NCBI RefSeq assembly: GCF_019880245.1
Contig: NZ_CP082286.1
Coordinates: 948,521-1,012,520, forward strand
DNA from: Halobaculum roseum
Lineage (GTDB): Archaea > Halobacteriota > Halobacteria > Halobacteriales > Haloferacaceae
DNA: 64,000 nt
Direction: 5' to 3'
The notes beneath the pieces are model-generated. The model searched no databases. It was not told the DNA's origin and worked only from the letters and a program-made list of their open reading frames with translations. The position numbers and the translations under genes are program-made. Position 1 is the stretch's first letter; each line of letters begins with the position of its first letter. Positions 16,564 through 25,415 of the stretch are shown in pieces.

Positions 16564-18030
16564 TCAGAACCGCGGGGCCATCGGGTGATCGACCTCGTGT
16601 TCCGTCCGGGCGGCGGGCGACTCCATCGTCGCCTCGCGGCCGTCGGGCCAGCGGACGGTGACGCGCTCGGGCGTCTCGTCGCCCAGACCGAAGTGCGCGA
16701 CCGGCTCCATCTGACAGAGGTAGCCCGAGCCGGCACAGACGACCTTCGTCCGCGTCCACGAGGCCGTCTCCACGGTGACGGCGGCGCCGCGGGCGGGCGC
16801 CCCGTACTGCGTCGTCGGGCGGATGCGGATCCAGTCGTTCTCGGCGGCGCCGTCGACGCCGTACAGCGAGAGCGGCTGGGCGGCGAGTTCGCCGTGGACG
16901 ACGAGCAGCTCGAGGGCGCCGTCGCCGTCGAAGTCCGCCACGGCGGCGCCGGTGCCGAGGCCGCGCGGCTCCGTGGCGTCGCCGGGGTCGACCGCTGTCC
17001 AGCCCGCGCGTCCCTTCCGGAACAGGCGGTTCGTGGCGCCCAGCGCGTTGCAGAACAGCTCCTCGCGGCCGTCGTTGTCGAAGTCGGCGGCGACGAGCGT
17101 CCGCGTGCGGGTCGGCGCCGCGAACGCGGGCGGCGCTGTGTCGGTGAACGTTCTACGGGACGGACCGCCGTCCGCGTGGACGGGGCCCTCGACGGGCGAA
17201 TCGGGAACGAACAGCCGGCTCGGCGTCTCCCAGCCGCCGACGGCGAGATCGCCGTCGGCCATCGTGACCCCGCGGGTGTTGGTCCGCGGCGCCGAGAGCC
17301 CCACGTCGCCGGCGACCTCCTCGAAGTGGCCCGAGGTGTTTCGGAACAGCCGGTTCGGTCCGCGCTCGACGCCGACGAACAGGTCCATCCGGCCGCTCAC
17401 GATCGGGCCGGCGTACAGCGATCGCGCGCCGGCGTCCAGTTCGAGGCCGACCGCCTCGCACATGTCCGAGAGTTCGCCGTCGTCGCCCAGCTCGTAGAAG
17501 CGTGAAGGAGCGCCGTAGCAGGCGACGAAGACGCCGTAGCGGCCGGTGCCGTAGCGGTCGAGCGCGGCGACCGAGCGGCCGGCCCGGAAGTTGCCGCGGT
17601 CGGCGTTGACCGCGAGGCCGAACAGGTCGCGCCAGCGCACGTCCTCGTGGTCCGGGAGGACGTCGACGGGGTCGAGCAGCAGGTCCGTGTCCCGGGTTTC
17701 CCCCTCGTACGACTCGGTGTTGTGGACGTAGATCTCCTCGGCGCCGTCGGCGTCGAGGTCGGCGGCGACGGCGCCGATCGCGTGGCGTCCCTCGTCGGCG
17801 ACGGCGGGGGTGGCCACGTCGCGGAGGGCGCCGTCGCGCCACGTGAGTAGCCGGTTTCCCGGCCCGTAGCCGGTCACGAGCGCGCACGGCCCGCTCACGC
17901 CCGGCGTGACGGCGACCCCGTAGCCGCGGTGGGGCGTGTCGTCGGCGATGGCGTCGGACCGGTCCGCGAACACGCGGACCTCTCGGAGACCGGGGTACAA
18001 GAGGGCTCGGTTCCGCCCCCCGAGGAACAA
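16564..18030 (-). CDS. FG-GAP/VCBS repeat protein with ASPIC/UnbV domain
   Basis: A 488-residue protein of repeated beta-propeller blades. Two show clear calcium-type loops: VAADFDNDGREELF and VADFDGDGALELLVVHG; another is VAADLDADGAEEIYVHN. The last about 70 residues (from NDWIRIRP to VRWPDGREATMES) match the ASPIC/UnbV domain. Most such proteins are secreted, but I see no signal peptide or lipobox here, so it may be cytoplasmic or use an upstream start. Its start is only 32 bases from that of the divergent Gly/Met-rich gene. Confidence 0.82.
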   Translation of the reverse strand: MFLGGRNRALLYPGLREVRVFADRSDAIADDTPHRGYGVAVTPGVSGPCALVTGYGPGNRLLTWRDGALRDVATPAVADEGRHAIGAVAADLDADGAEEIYVHNTESYEGETRDTDLLLDPVDVLPDHEDVRWRDLFGLAVNADRGNFRAGRSVAALDRYGTGRYGVFVACYGAPSRFYELGDDGELSDMCEAVGLELDAGARSLYAGPIVSGRMDLFVGVERGPNRLFRNTSGHFEEVAGDVGLSAPRTNTRGVTMADGDLAVGGWETPSRLFVPDSPVEGPVHADGGPSRRTFTDTAPPAFAAPTRTRTLVAADFDNDGREELFCNALGATNRLFRKGRAGWTAVDPGDATEPRGLGTGAAVADFDGDGALELLVVHGELAAQPLSLYGVDGAAENDWIRIRPTTQYGAPARGAAVTVETASWTRTKVVCAGSGYLCQMEPVAHFGLGDETPERVTVRWPDGREATMESPAARTEHEVDHPMAPRF

Positions 18031-18062
18031 CGCTTTTCGGACGCCGGGGCGAATCCGGATTC

Positions 18063-18482
18063 ATGGCAGACGAAGACCCGGAAGACGCGGGATCGGACGC
18101 GAACGAGGGCGCGGACGGGGACGACGGCGAGGAGAAGTCCTTCCGCGAGCGGGTCGAGGAGATCCGCGAGCGACGCGAACAGGAGCGCGAGGAGGGCGAG
18201 GGCGGCGCGCCCTCCCCCGAGGAGATGATGGGCGGCGGCGGGGGCGGCCCCGGCGGCATGGGCGGCGGCAACCCCTTCGCGCAGATGATGGGCGGCATGA
18301 TGGGCGGCGGCGGCGGTCCCGGCGGCATGGGCGGCGGGATGGGCGGCGGTCCCGGCGGACGCGGCGCCGAGGAGGAGTCGGCCGGCAACGAGGAGCTCGT
18401 GCGCGAGGTGCGCCAGCTCCGCGACGAGGTCCGCGACGCGACGCGGCAGCTCCAGCGGATCGCGCAGGCGCTGGAGGACTAG
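18063..18482 (+). CDS. Gly/Met-rich low-complexity protein with charged coiled-coil ends
   Basis: A 139-residue protein in three parts: an acidic N-terminus followed by an Arg/Glu helix (about 25-46), a central stretch (about 53-100) almost only Gly, Met and Pro with repeated G-G-M and G-P-G-G-M, and a C-terminal amphipathic helix (about 105-138). No enzyme motif. The architecture suggests a self-associating or chaperone-adapter protein; the Met clusters might bind soft metals. Both are inference. Third-position GC is as high as in its neighbours, so it looks like a real gene. Confidence 0.72.
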   Translation: MADEDPEDAGSDANEGADGDDGEEKSFRERVEEIRERREQEREEGEGGAPSPEEMMGGGGGGPGGMGGGNPFAQMMGGMMGGGGGPGGMGGGMGGGPGGRGAEEESAGNEELVREVRQLRDEVRDATRQLQRIAQALED

Positions 18483-18564
18483 CGAGACACGAGGGAGCGA
18501 GCGAAGCGAGCGACCGAGTGCCTCGGCCGAACGGCGTTCACAGATCGCTTCACGATTTGTGCGC

Positions 18565-18587
18565 TCACGAGACCGCAGGTCTCGTGA
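18565..18587. terminator. Perfect hairpin in the gap between two convergent genes
   Basis: TCACGAGACC-GCA-GGTCTCGTGA is a perfect ten-base stem with a three-base loop. It lies in a 198-base gap (18483-18680) between the Gly/Met-rich gene and the convergent glycosyltransferase. The same gap holds GCGAAGCGAGCGACCGAG, also found near 59174-59191 after an enoyl-CoA hydratase gene. A role in transcript ending is plausible but not shown. Confidence 0.4.
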
Positions 18588-18680
18588 ACGGCGAGGTCCG
18601 TGGGCCGAGCCGCAAATAAATCAGGGAGCCGAGCGCTGCGCGGTCGGACGGAGCGAGACCGCGGGCCGACCACCCACTCT

Positions 18681-19802
18681 CTATTCGGTCACGGCGTCGT
18701 ACACCTCCGCCAGTCGGTCGACCGCGTGCTCGACGCTCGTCTCCTCGCGGCGGTCGAGACACGCGTCCGACAGCGACGCGCGCTCGGCGAGGGTGCGGTC
18801 GATGGCGTCGGCGAAGGCGGCGGTGTCGCCGCGGGGGTAGTGATGGCCCGTCTCGCCGTCGACGACCGTGTCCGCGAGCGCCCCCGCGTTGACCCCGACG
18901 ACCGGCGTCCCGCAGGCGTTCGCCTCCAGCGCGACGAGTCCCTGCGTCTCGACGGGCGAGGGGAACAGGAAGGCGTCGAGGCCGGCGTACAGCGCGGGGA
19001 GCTCCTCGCGCGGGAGAAACCCGAGGAAGCGCGCGTCGACGCCGGCCTCCTCGCAGGCGCGCTCGACGGCGTCGCGGGCGGGGCCGTCGCCGCCGAACAC
19101 GAGCGTCGCGTCGGCGTCGGCGGCCGCGACCGCCGGCGGGATCTCGGTCAGCTCCTTCTCGAAGCCGTGGCGGCCGGTGTAGCCGACGACGGGGCCGTCG
19201 GCCGGGTCCGGGAGGTCGTATTCGGCGCGGAATTCGGCGAGGGTGTCGTCGTCCGGCCGGGCGAAGAAGTCGGTGTCGACGCCGTTGGGGACGACCTCGA
19301 CGGGCGTGTGGACGCCGATGTCGCGGAGGTGCTCGCCGGCGGGCTCGCTGGGAACGACGACCGCGGCGGCGGCGTTCATGTACCGCCGTTCGTACCGGCG
19401 GGCCGCGCCCTCGACGACCGCGGCCGCGGGGCCGGCCGCGAGGTAGTCGGCGTACTCGGCGGTCGGAGTGTGATAGGAGGCGACCAGCGGCGCTTCGATC
19501 CGCCGCGCGAGGTACCAGCCGGAGAGACCGAGCGCGAAGGGCGTGTGCGCGTGGACCACGTCCGCGTCGCGGACGGCGTCGGGGACGCCCGGCAGGCCCA
19601 TCCGGAAGCCGTCGTAGAAGGGGAAGCCGACGCTTCGGGTGGTGTACTCGCCCGCTGCGGGGTCGTGTCCCGGCGCGCTGGGAAACACCACGTCCATCCG
19701 GCCGCCGCGCGTGCGCCACTCCTCGCGCCACGACTCCAGCGTGTAGGTGACGCCGTTCACCGTCGGCAGGTACGTGTCGGTGAACGCGGCGACGGTCTGC
19801 AT
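18681..19802 (-). CDS. Glycosyltransferase family 4
   Basis: A 373-residue retaining GT4 (GT-B fold) enzyme. The N-terminal acceptor domain shows TDTYLPTVNGVTYTLESW and VVHAHTPFALGLSG, the linker VVPNGVDTDFF, and the C-terminal donor domain ends in FLFPSPVETQGLVALEANACGTPVV, which holds the E-x7-E pair. This pattern is close to enzymes that glycosylate membrane lipids or make sugar phosphates. It lies 106 bases downstream of another GT4 on the same strand, so the two may build one glycolipid or glycan. Confidence 0.9.
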   Translation of the reverse strand: MQTVAAFTDTYLPTVNGVTYTLESWREEWRTRGGRMDVVFPSAPGHDPAAGEYTTRSVGFPFYDGFRMGLPGVPDAVRDADVVHAHTPFALGLSGWYLARRIEAPLVASYHTPTAEYADYLAAGPAAAVVEGAARRYERRYMNAAAAVVVPSEPAGEHLRDIGVHTPVEVVPNGVDTDFFARPDDDTLAEFRAEYDLPDPADGPVVGYTGRHGFEKELTEIPPAVAAADADATLVFGGDGPARDAVERACEEAGVDARFLGFLPREELPALYAGLDAFLFPSPVETQGLVALEANACGTPVVGVNAGALADTVVDGETGHHYPRGDTAAFADAIDRTLAERASLSDACLDRREETSVEHAVDRLAEVYDAVTE

Positions 19803-19908
19803 TCGTCCGCCGTTTCCGGAGCGAGGGGTAATGCCTTGCGTCTTCGGCGCGGGTGCCAGCGCCGGCGACGGCGACGGCGACGGTTCTCGGACACTCCGGT
19901 CGGCTCGC

Positions 19909-20979
19909 CTACCGCGACTCGAGGAGCTGCTCGTACGTCTCGACCAGCTCCTCGCCGACGCGCTCCAGCGAGTGCTCGGCGGCCGTCTCGCGGGCGTTCT
20001 CGCCGAGTCGCTCCCGGAGGTCGGGGTCGTCGGCGAGGCGGTTCAGGGCCTCGACCATCTCCGCGCGGGAGTCACACAGCAGGCAGTCGTGGCCGTCCTC
20101 GAAGTACTCGCGGAAGACGGGGATGTCCCGGAGGACGCACGGCTTCCCGCAGGCCATCGCCTCCAGCACGACGATGCCCTGGTTCTCCTCCTTCGTCGGG
20201 AAGAAGAACACGTCGCCGGCGCCGAACGCGCCGGGCTTGTCGTCGACCCAGCCGGAGAAGGTGACGTTCTCGGGCGGGTCGTCCGTCCACCGCTTCACGG
20301 TCGGCGACGCCTGCGGGCCGGAGTCGACAGTGCCGAACCACGCGAAGTCGTGGTCGGTGCGCTTCGCCACCTCACAGAAGGCGGTCAGGCCCTTGCGCTC
20401 GAAGACCGACCCGACCGCGAACATCACGACGCCGTCCAGGTCGAACCGCTCGCGATACTCCTCGCGGTACCGCTCGTGGTCGGCGACCGAGTCGCGGTCG
20501 ATGCCGTTGGAGACCGCACGGATCGGCGCGTCGACGGGGTACTCGAGCAGTCGACGCTTCGTGTATTCCGAGGGCGTGAGCACCAGGTCCGCCTGCGAGT
20601 AGAACCACCGGAGATACCGCCGGAGCGCGGGCGCGATCGCGTTCGACCCGCGGAAGCTCTCGCGGAAGTCCTCGCTCGTGACGTGGCAGTGGAGCACCAG
20701 CGGCGTGTCCGTCACTTTCGCGTACCGCGCGAGCGCGACGCTGGCAGGACCGATGAGGTTCAGGTGGATCACGTCCACGTCCGAGAGCGGCGAGCGGCCG
20801 GCGAGGGCGCCGCGGAGGGCGGCGCGGGGGTCGCCGGCGGCCCACGGCGAGGTGACGACCTCCACGTCCGCGCCGGCGGCGCGGGCGCGCTCCAGCGCCT
20901 CGACCTGCTGGTCGTGTGCGGTGCCGATGCCCGCGCGGTCGAGCTGGGAGTCGAGTTCGAGGTAGTCGAGGACGCGCAC
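19909..20979 (-). CDS. Glycosyltransferase family 4
   Basis: A 356-residue GT4. Visible are DVIHLNLIGPASVALARY in the acceptor half, LTPSEYTKRRL, AVSNGIDRDSV (linker), VGSVFERKGL, and FFFPTKEENQGIVVLEAMACGKP with the E-x7-E pair. The GTG at 20979 fits the family N-terminus; the frame stays open far upstream but without family character. It appears to lead a two-gene unit with the GT4 at 18681-19802. The two are not close paralogues and probably add different sugars. Confidence 0.88.
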   Translation of the reverse strand: MRVLDYLELDSQLDRAGIGTAHDQQVEALERARAAGADVEVVTSPWAAGDPRAALRGALAGRSPLSDVDVIHLNLIGPASVALARYAKVTDTPLVLHCHVTSEDFRESFRGSNAIAPALRRYLRWFYSQADLVLTPSEYTKRRLLEYPVDAPIRAVSNGIDRDSVADHERYREEYRERFDLDGVVMFAVGSVFERKGLTAFCEVAKRTDHDFAWFGTVDSGPQASPTVKRWTDDPPENVTFSGWVDDKPGAFGAGDVFFFPTKEENQGIVVLEAMACGKPCVLRDIPVFREYFEDGHDCLLCDSRAEMVEALNRLADDPDLRERLGENARETAAEHSLERVGEELVETYEQLLESR

Positions 20980-21117
20980 GGTCGGGTGGCTCCGGGTTCG
21001 GCGGGTCGGGGTTTGAGCGTGCTGGATCCGGGTCGGTGGGAATCGATCGAGTCCGGTCCGTGACATCCCTCGACACGGCGGGCGAACCCTGAACAGGCGG
21101 CGCCGAGCACCCCCGAT

Positions 21118-21585
21118 ATGGAACTCGCCGAAGCCACCGCCGACGACCTCGATACGCTCGTCGACCGCTGGCACGACCTCGCGAAGTCGATGGAGGAACA
21201 CTCCGAGCTGAACGAGCTCGTCTACGCGGACGCCGACGAGGTTCCGGACGACGGGTTCCGGGTCCACCTCGATGACGACCGCGTCACGGACTACCTCGTC
21301 GTTCACGACTCCGAGACGATCGGCTTTCTCACCCTCCGGGAGGGCCGACACCCGTCGCGGCGGTACTCGCGGTATCTCCGGATCGTGAACGTCGCCATCG
21401 ACGAGGAGCACCGGGGCCAAGGCCACGGCACGGCGGTCGTCGAGCGCGTGAAGGAGATCGCCCGCGAGCGCGGGTGCGATCACCTCAAAGTCGCCTGCGA
21501 ATGGGGGAACGAGGGCGCCCGACGGTTCTACCGCGACACGGGCTTCCGGCCGAAACAGGTCGACTACGCACAGCCGCTAGAGTGA
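21118..21585 (+). CDS. GNAT-family N-acetyltransferase
   Basis: A 155-residue acetyltransferase. RYLRIVNVAIDEEHRGQGHG carries motif A, with R-G-Q-G-H-G as the acetyl-CoA pyrophosphate loop, and NEGARRFYRDTGF is the late motif B. The N-terminal half is the variable substrate part. Acceptor unknown; it might acetylate a protein N-terminus or a small amine. Confidence 0.88.
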   Translation: MELAEATADDLDTLVDRWHDLAKSMEEHSELNELVYADADEVPDDGFRVHLDDDRVTDYLVVHDSETIGFLTLREGRHPSRRYSRYLRIVNVAIDEEHRGQGHGTAVVERVKEIARERGCDHLKVACEWGNEGARRFYRDTGFRPKQVDYAQPLE

Positions 21586-21729
21586 GCCGGGGGACGTAGC
21601 GCGTCCCCGCGCGCGCTCGGCCCCGTATCCGTTCGTGCCGTTCGGTCATCCGGGTTCGCGCCGTTCGATCCGGCGGATTCCCGCTTCCGCAACGCTTGAG
21701 CCCCGCCGCGCGAATCGACACCCGTTCAC

Positions 21730-22962
21730 GTGACGAAGCGCCTCTTCACCGCCCTCTGCGGGTTGGTCTTTCTGGTCAACTTCGGGCGGGTCGCGTTCGC
21801 GCCGCTGGTCCCCGAGTTCCAGCAGGACCTCGGGATCTCGGCGGCCGCGGTCGGCTCGGTCACGACGCTCGTGTGGATCGGCACCGCGGCCCCCAGGATC
21901 CCGATCGGGTGGGTGCTCACGAGGGTCGCCCGCGAGCGCGTCGTCCTCGCGACCGGGATCGCGCTGTCGCTTGCGGCGGCGCTCACCGCCATGGCCGACT
22001 CGCTGCTCGCTCTCCGGGTCGGCGCGTTCGCGGTCGGGCTCGCCACCGGCGGCTACTTCGTCGCCGCGATCCCGCTCATCGGCGCGCTGTACCCCGAGCG
22101 GACCGGCAGGGCCGTCGGGGTCCACGGCACCGCCAGTCAGGTCGCGAGCGTCGTCGCCCCGGCGCTCGCGCTCGCGGCGATCGCCCGCGTCGGCGACTGG
22201 CGCGCGGTGTTCTGGCTGCTCGCGGGCGGGGCGCTCGTCGTCACGATCGCCCTCTTCGCGGTCGTTCGGGCCCGCGGCGGGGTCGAGCCCGAGGGCGACG
22301 CTGCCGCGACCGACGGGGACGGCGTCGCCGACGCGGAGCCGCGGAGCTTCCTCGCGGCGCTGTCGCACTGGCGGATCGTGCTCGCGGGGATGTCGCTGGT
22401 CGCCGTCGCGGGCTTCGCCTGGCAGGGCGTGTTCAACTTCTACGTGAGCTACCTGCTCTCGAAGGGACTGACGCCGGCGAACGCGAACCTGCTGCTCACC
22501 GTCGCGTTCGCCGCCGGCGTGCCGGCGTTCTGGCTCGGCGGCCGGCTCGCCGACCGGCTCCCGAAGGTGCCGTACCTGCTCGCGCTCAACGCCGCGTTCG
22601 TCGCGTCGCTGGTGACGCTCACGTACGCCGGGTCGCTGGCGGCGTTCGCCGTCGTCTCGGCGGCCCTGGGCTACGCCGCGCACGCGCTGTTCCCCGCCGT
22701 CGACACGTACATGCTGTCGACGCTGCCGGCGGCCGACCGCGCCAGCGCGTACGCCGTCTTCTCGGGCGCGTCGCTGCTGTTCGAGGCGAACGGCTCCGGC
22801 GTCGTGGGCGCGCTCACCGACGCCGGGGTCGCGTTCGACCGGGTGTTCCGGCTGTTCGCCGTCGCAGTGGCGGCGGTGCTCGTGCTCGCGGCGCTGTTGT
22901 ACGTCCTCGGCCGGTTCCCCGCCCCGGCCGGATCCACCCGACGGCAACCGGACGGTCGATGA
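21730..22962 (+). CDS. Major facilitator superfamily transporter
   Basis: A 410-residue transporter with 12 predicted spans in two halves, separated near residues 180-200 by an acidic loop. Between spans 2 and 3, GWVLTRVARERVVL is a weak form of the MFS loop-2-3 motif; the second half repeats it better as GGRLADRLPKVPYLL. GTG start at 21730. The substrate cannot be inferred; nitrate/nitrite-porter and drug-exporter subfamilies are both possible. No linked enzyme genes. Confidence 0.88.
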   Translation: MTKRLFTALCGLVFLVNFGRVAFAPLVPEFQQDLGISAAAVGSVTTLVWIGTAAPRIPIGWVLTRVARERVVLATGIALSLAAALTAMADSLLALRVGAFAVGLATGGYFVAAIPLIGALYPERTGRAVGVHGTASQVASVVAPALALAAIARVGDWRAVFWLLAGGALVVTIALFAVVRARGGVEPEGDAAATDGDGVADAEPRSFLAALSHWRIVLAGMSLVAVAGFAWQGVFNFYVSYLLSKGLTPANANLLLTVAFAAGVPAFWLGGRLADRLPKVPYLLALNAAFVASLVTLTYAGSLAAFAVVSAALGYAAHALFPAVDTYMLSTLPAADRASAYAVFSGASLLFEANGSGVVGALTDAGVAFDRVFRLFAVAVAAVLVLAALLYVLGRFPAPAGSTRRQPDGR

Positions 22963-23122
22963 TCGGGGGCGGTGACCGTCACCGGTGAGCGAAGGTCGGC
23001 GATGCTCTCCGGTGATCGACGGCCGGCGGCCGTCTCGGATGACCGACGGTCGGCGATCGACCGTCGGCGAGTGACAGTCGGTCGCCGAGCGGCGGCGGTT
23101 CCCGTCGATCCGACGAAATCGG

Positions 23123-23138
23123 ACCGAAACGTTTTGGT
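23123..23138. promoter_or_regulatory. Near-palindrome over the promoter of the membrane HTH gene
   Basis: ACCGAAACGTTTTGGT is a 16-base inverted repeat with one mismatched pair, centred about 30 bases before the ATG at 23161, where the TATA box should be. A site in this place would fit autoregulation by the HTH protein encoded next. The 150 bases before it are full of short GGTGACC/GACGG repeats. Confidence 0.4.
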
Positions 23139-23160
23139 CTTCTATGAAGAACTCCCCCGT

Positions 23161-23988
23161 ATGTCAGGCACGCTCCCGTCGAACACGGACGACCCGGACG
23201 GGTCCGACGGGGCCGATGGGTCGGACGGGGCCGACCGTGCTCCGGAGAACACGAGCGGCGCACGGGCCGACGGGGGGGCCGCCGAATCCGACGCCATGTC
23301 GACGCGGCGTCCGCCCGCATCCGGGGGGACGGGATCGTCGGCGACGACCGACATCGACCCGTCGGCTGCGGATCTCGACGCCGTCGAGCGCGACGCCGCC
23401 GAACACGGCGACGACGCCGAACCCGACGACGAGAGCGTCCGGGTCTGTTGGCTCGACGACGAGGGCGCCGACGATCTCATCGGCGCGCTCGCCCCGGAGA
23501 CGGCCAGGACGATCCTCGGGTCGGTTCACGAGCAACCGAAGACGGCCTCCGAGCTGGCCGACGCGGCGGACACCTCGGTCCAGAACGTCCGCCACCACGT
23601 CTCGAAGCTCACCGACGCCGGGCTGGTGGAGTCCGTCGACACTCGCTACTCCGTCAAGGGGCGGGAGATGACCGTGTACGGCCCGGCAGACGACCGCGTC
23701 GTCGTCGCCGTCGGCGGCGAGTCGGAGCGCTCCTCGCTGCTGGATTCGCTTCGCGGGCTGTTGGGCGCGGTCGCGGTGCTCGCGGGCGCGAGCCTCCTCG
23801 TGCAGTCGCTGTTCGGCGCGTCGGTCGCGACGCTGTCGGGACCGGAGACGGTGCCGCGGATCGGGGACGCCGTCGGGGGGTCCGCCGGCGCGACGCTCGG
23901 AACGCTCTCGCCGGGCGTCGCGTTCCTCGCGGGCGGGCTCCTCGTGCTCGCGACGCTCGTGGCCGCCGACCGAGTTCGGGACAGGTGA
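23161..23988 (+). CDS. Membrane-anchored winged-HTH regulator (ArsR/HTH_20 type)
   Basis: A 275-residue protein. Residues 1-95 are disordered, rich in Asp, Gly, Ser and Ala. About 110-175 is a winged HTH (LAPETARTILGSVHEQP, ASELADAADTSVQNVRHHVSKLTDAGLVE). Two hydrophobic segments follow (about 198-218 and 247-268), so the DNA-binding domain is tethered to the inner face of the membrane. Its TGA overlaps the GTG of the subtilase-like gene (GTGA at 23985-23988), implying coupled translation. The pair could form a sensor and response module; that is inference. Confidence 0.85.
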   Translation: MSGTLPSNTDDPDGSDGADGSDGADRAPENTSGARADGGAAESDAMSTRRPPASGGTGSSATTDIDPSAADLDAVERDAAEHGDDAEPDDESVRVCWLDDEGADDLIGALAPETARTILGSVHEQPKTASELADAADTSVQNVRHHVSKLTDAGLVESVDTRYSVKGREMTVYGPADDRVVVAVGGESERSSLLDSLRGLLGAVAVLAGASLLVQSLFGASVATLSGPETVPRIGDAVGGSAGATLGTLSPGVAFLAGGLLVLATLVAADRVRDR

Positions 23989-25346
23989 CGACCGTGGGTC
24001 GGACGGCGGCGCTTCTGACGGTCGTTATCGTCGTCGCGAGCGCCGGCACCGGCCTGGTCGGCGCCGACGTGACCCGCGAGAGCGCCGCGTTCGTCGGCGG
24101 GAACGCCATCCCGGGGTACGGCGATCTCGACCGGTTCGCCGACGGATCGGGGTCGCCACCGGCGGCCGGTTCCCCGTCCGACCGCGAGGAACTCCAACGT
24201 GGATCCTCCGGATCCGTCGACGCCGCGGTCGACGACGACGCCGTCCGCGTCGGCGTCATCGGGAGCGGATTCGGCGACGACGCGGCCGTCGACGGTCGGG
24301 TGGTCGCCCGCTCGCGCGCCGGTACCGCTCGGTTCGGCCTGGTTCCGGGCGGCCGCGACGCCGGCGGCCACGACGCCGCCGTCGCGAGCGTCGTCGCACA
24401 GCGCGCCCCGGAATCGTCGCTGTATCTCGCCTCGGTCGGCTACGAGCCGACGCCGGCCGAGTACGCGCGCGCGGTGGACTGGCTCGTGGACCACGAGGTC
24501 GACGTGATCGTCGACGCGGGGAGCTACTACCCGCGAACGGCCGACGGGATGGACCGGATCGCCGGCGCCGCCGAGCGCGCGACGGACGACGGAACCGTCT
24601 TCGTCACCTCCGGCGGAAACGCCGCACAGCGGCACTGGCGCGGGGCGGCGAGCGATCCGGGGTGGCTGGCGTTCGACGACGACGGCACGCAGGGCAACCG
24701 CCTCGGCGACGGACCGATCTCGGGTGCGGTGACGCTGCGGCTGTACTGGTCGGGGTCGGGCGACTACGACCTGTACCTGTACCGCGACGTCGCGGACGGC
24801 CCCGACGAGGTCGTAGCGAAGTCGACCCGCGGGTCGGGCCGGGCGGAGGCGATCGACGCGGTGGTTCCCCGCGGCTCCTACTACGTCGCGGTGCACGCGC
24901 GCGACCCCGGCGACGGCCACGTGGACCTGTTCGCCGCGCGCCACCGACTCGCGCACGCCGCCGCCAACGGGAGCACGGTCGCGCCCGCCACCGCCGGCAC
25001 CGACGGCGTCATCTCCGTCGGCGCGGTCGGAGCCGACGGCCGGCTCGCGGCGTACTCCCCGGCCGACACCGACGTGCGCGCGGCGGGAACGGTCGGCCTC
25101 CCCGACGGGACGACCCTCAGAGGGACCTCGGCGGCCGCGCCGGCCGTCGCGGGCGTCGTCGCCGAGATGACCGCCGCCGCCGGCGAGGACGGGCTCACGC
25201 CGGCGGAGACCGAGCGACTGCTCCGCGAGACCGCCGTCGACGGTCGGATCGACCCCGGAGCCGCCGTCGCCGCAGCGAGCGCCGACAACCGGACGGGCGA
25301 GGACGCGAGCGCGGACGACGGGTCGTGGGTGTACCGCGGTCCGTGA
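23985..25346 (+). CDS. Secreted S8 subtilase-like protein without the usual catalytic Asp
   Basis: A 453-residue protein with an N-terminal hydrophobic signal segment (about 7-26). The subtilisin core is visible in order: VRVGVIGSG at 87-95, where the catalytic Asp of the D-T/S-G motif is replaced by Gly93; His129 in GGHDAAVAS; oxyanion Asn212 in VTSGGNAA; Ser382 in RGTSAAAPAVAG. A beta-rich insert (about 240-320, DYDLYLYRD, SYYVAVHARD) resembles pre-peptidase C-terminal domains. Asp98 or Asp99 could substitute for the missing residue. Without it the protein may be a binding or sensing module rather than a protease. It is coupled to the membrane HTH gene. Confidence 0.82.
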   Translation: MTTVGRTAALLTVVIVVASAGTGLVGADVTRESAAFVGGNAIPGYGDLDRFADGSGSPPAAGSPSDREELQRGSSGSVDAAVDDDAVRVGVIGSGFGDDAAVDGRVVARSRAGTARFGLVPGGRDAGGHDAAVASVVAQRAPESSLYLASVGYEPTPAEYARAVDWLVDHEVDVIVDAGSYYPRTADGMDRIAGAAERATDDGTVFVTSGGNAAQRHWRGAASDPGWLAFDDDGTQGNRLGDGPISGAVTLRLYWSGSGDYDLYLYRDVADGPDEVVAKSTRGSGRAEAIDAVVPRGSYYVAVHARDPGDGHVDLFAARHRLAHAAANGSTVAPATAGTDGVISVGAVGADGRLAAYSPADTDVRAAGTVGLPDGTTLRGTSAAAPAVAGVVAEMTAAAGEDGLTPAETERLLRETAVDGRIDPGAAVAAASADNRTGEDASADDGSWVYRGP

Positions 25347-25415
25347 CCCGCGCCGCGCTCCGCGGCCCCGGATCGCGCCGAAACCGTTAGGACGACTCGC
25401 TGCCGTCCGGAACTC

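Noticed and set aside
18483-18680. Insertion-sequence remnant
   Set aside because: There are hairpins and the common GCGAAGCGAGCGACC motif, but no terminal repeats, target duplication or transposase fragment.
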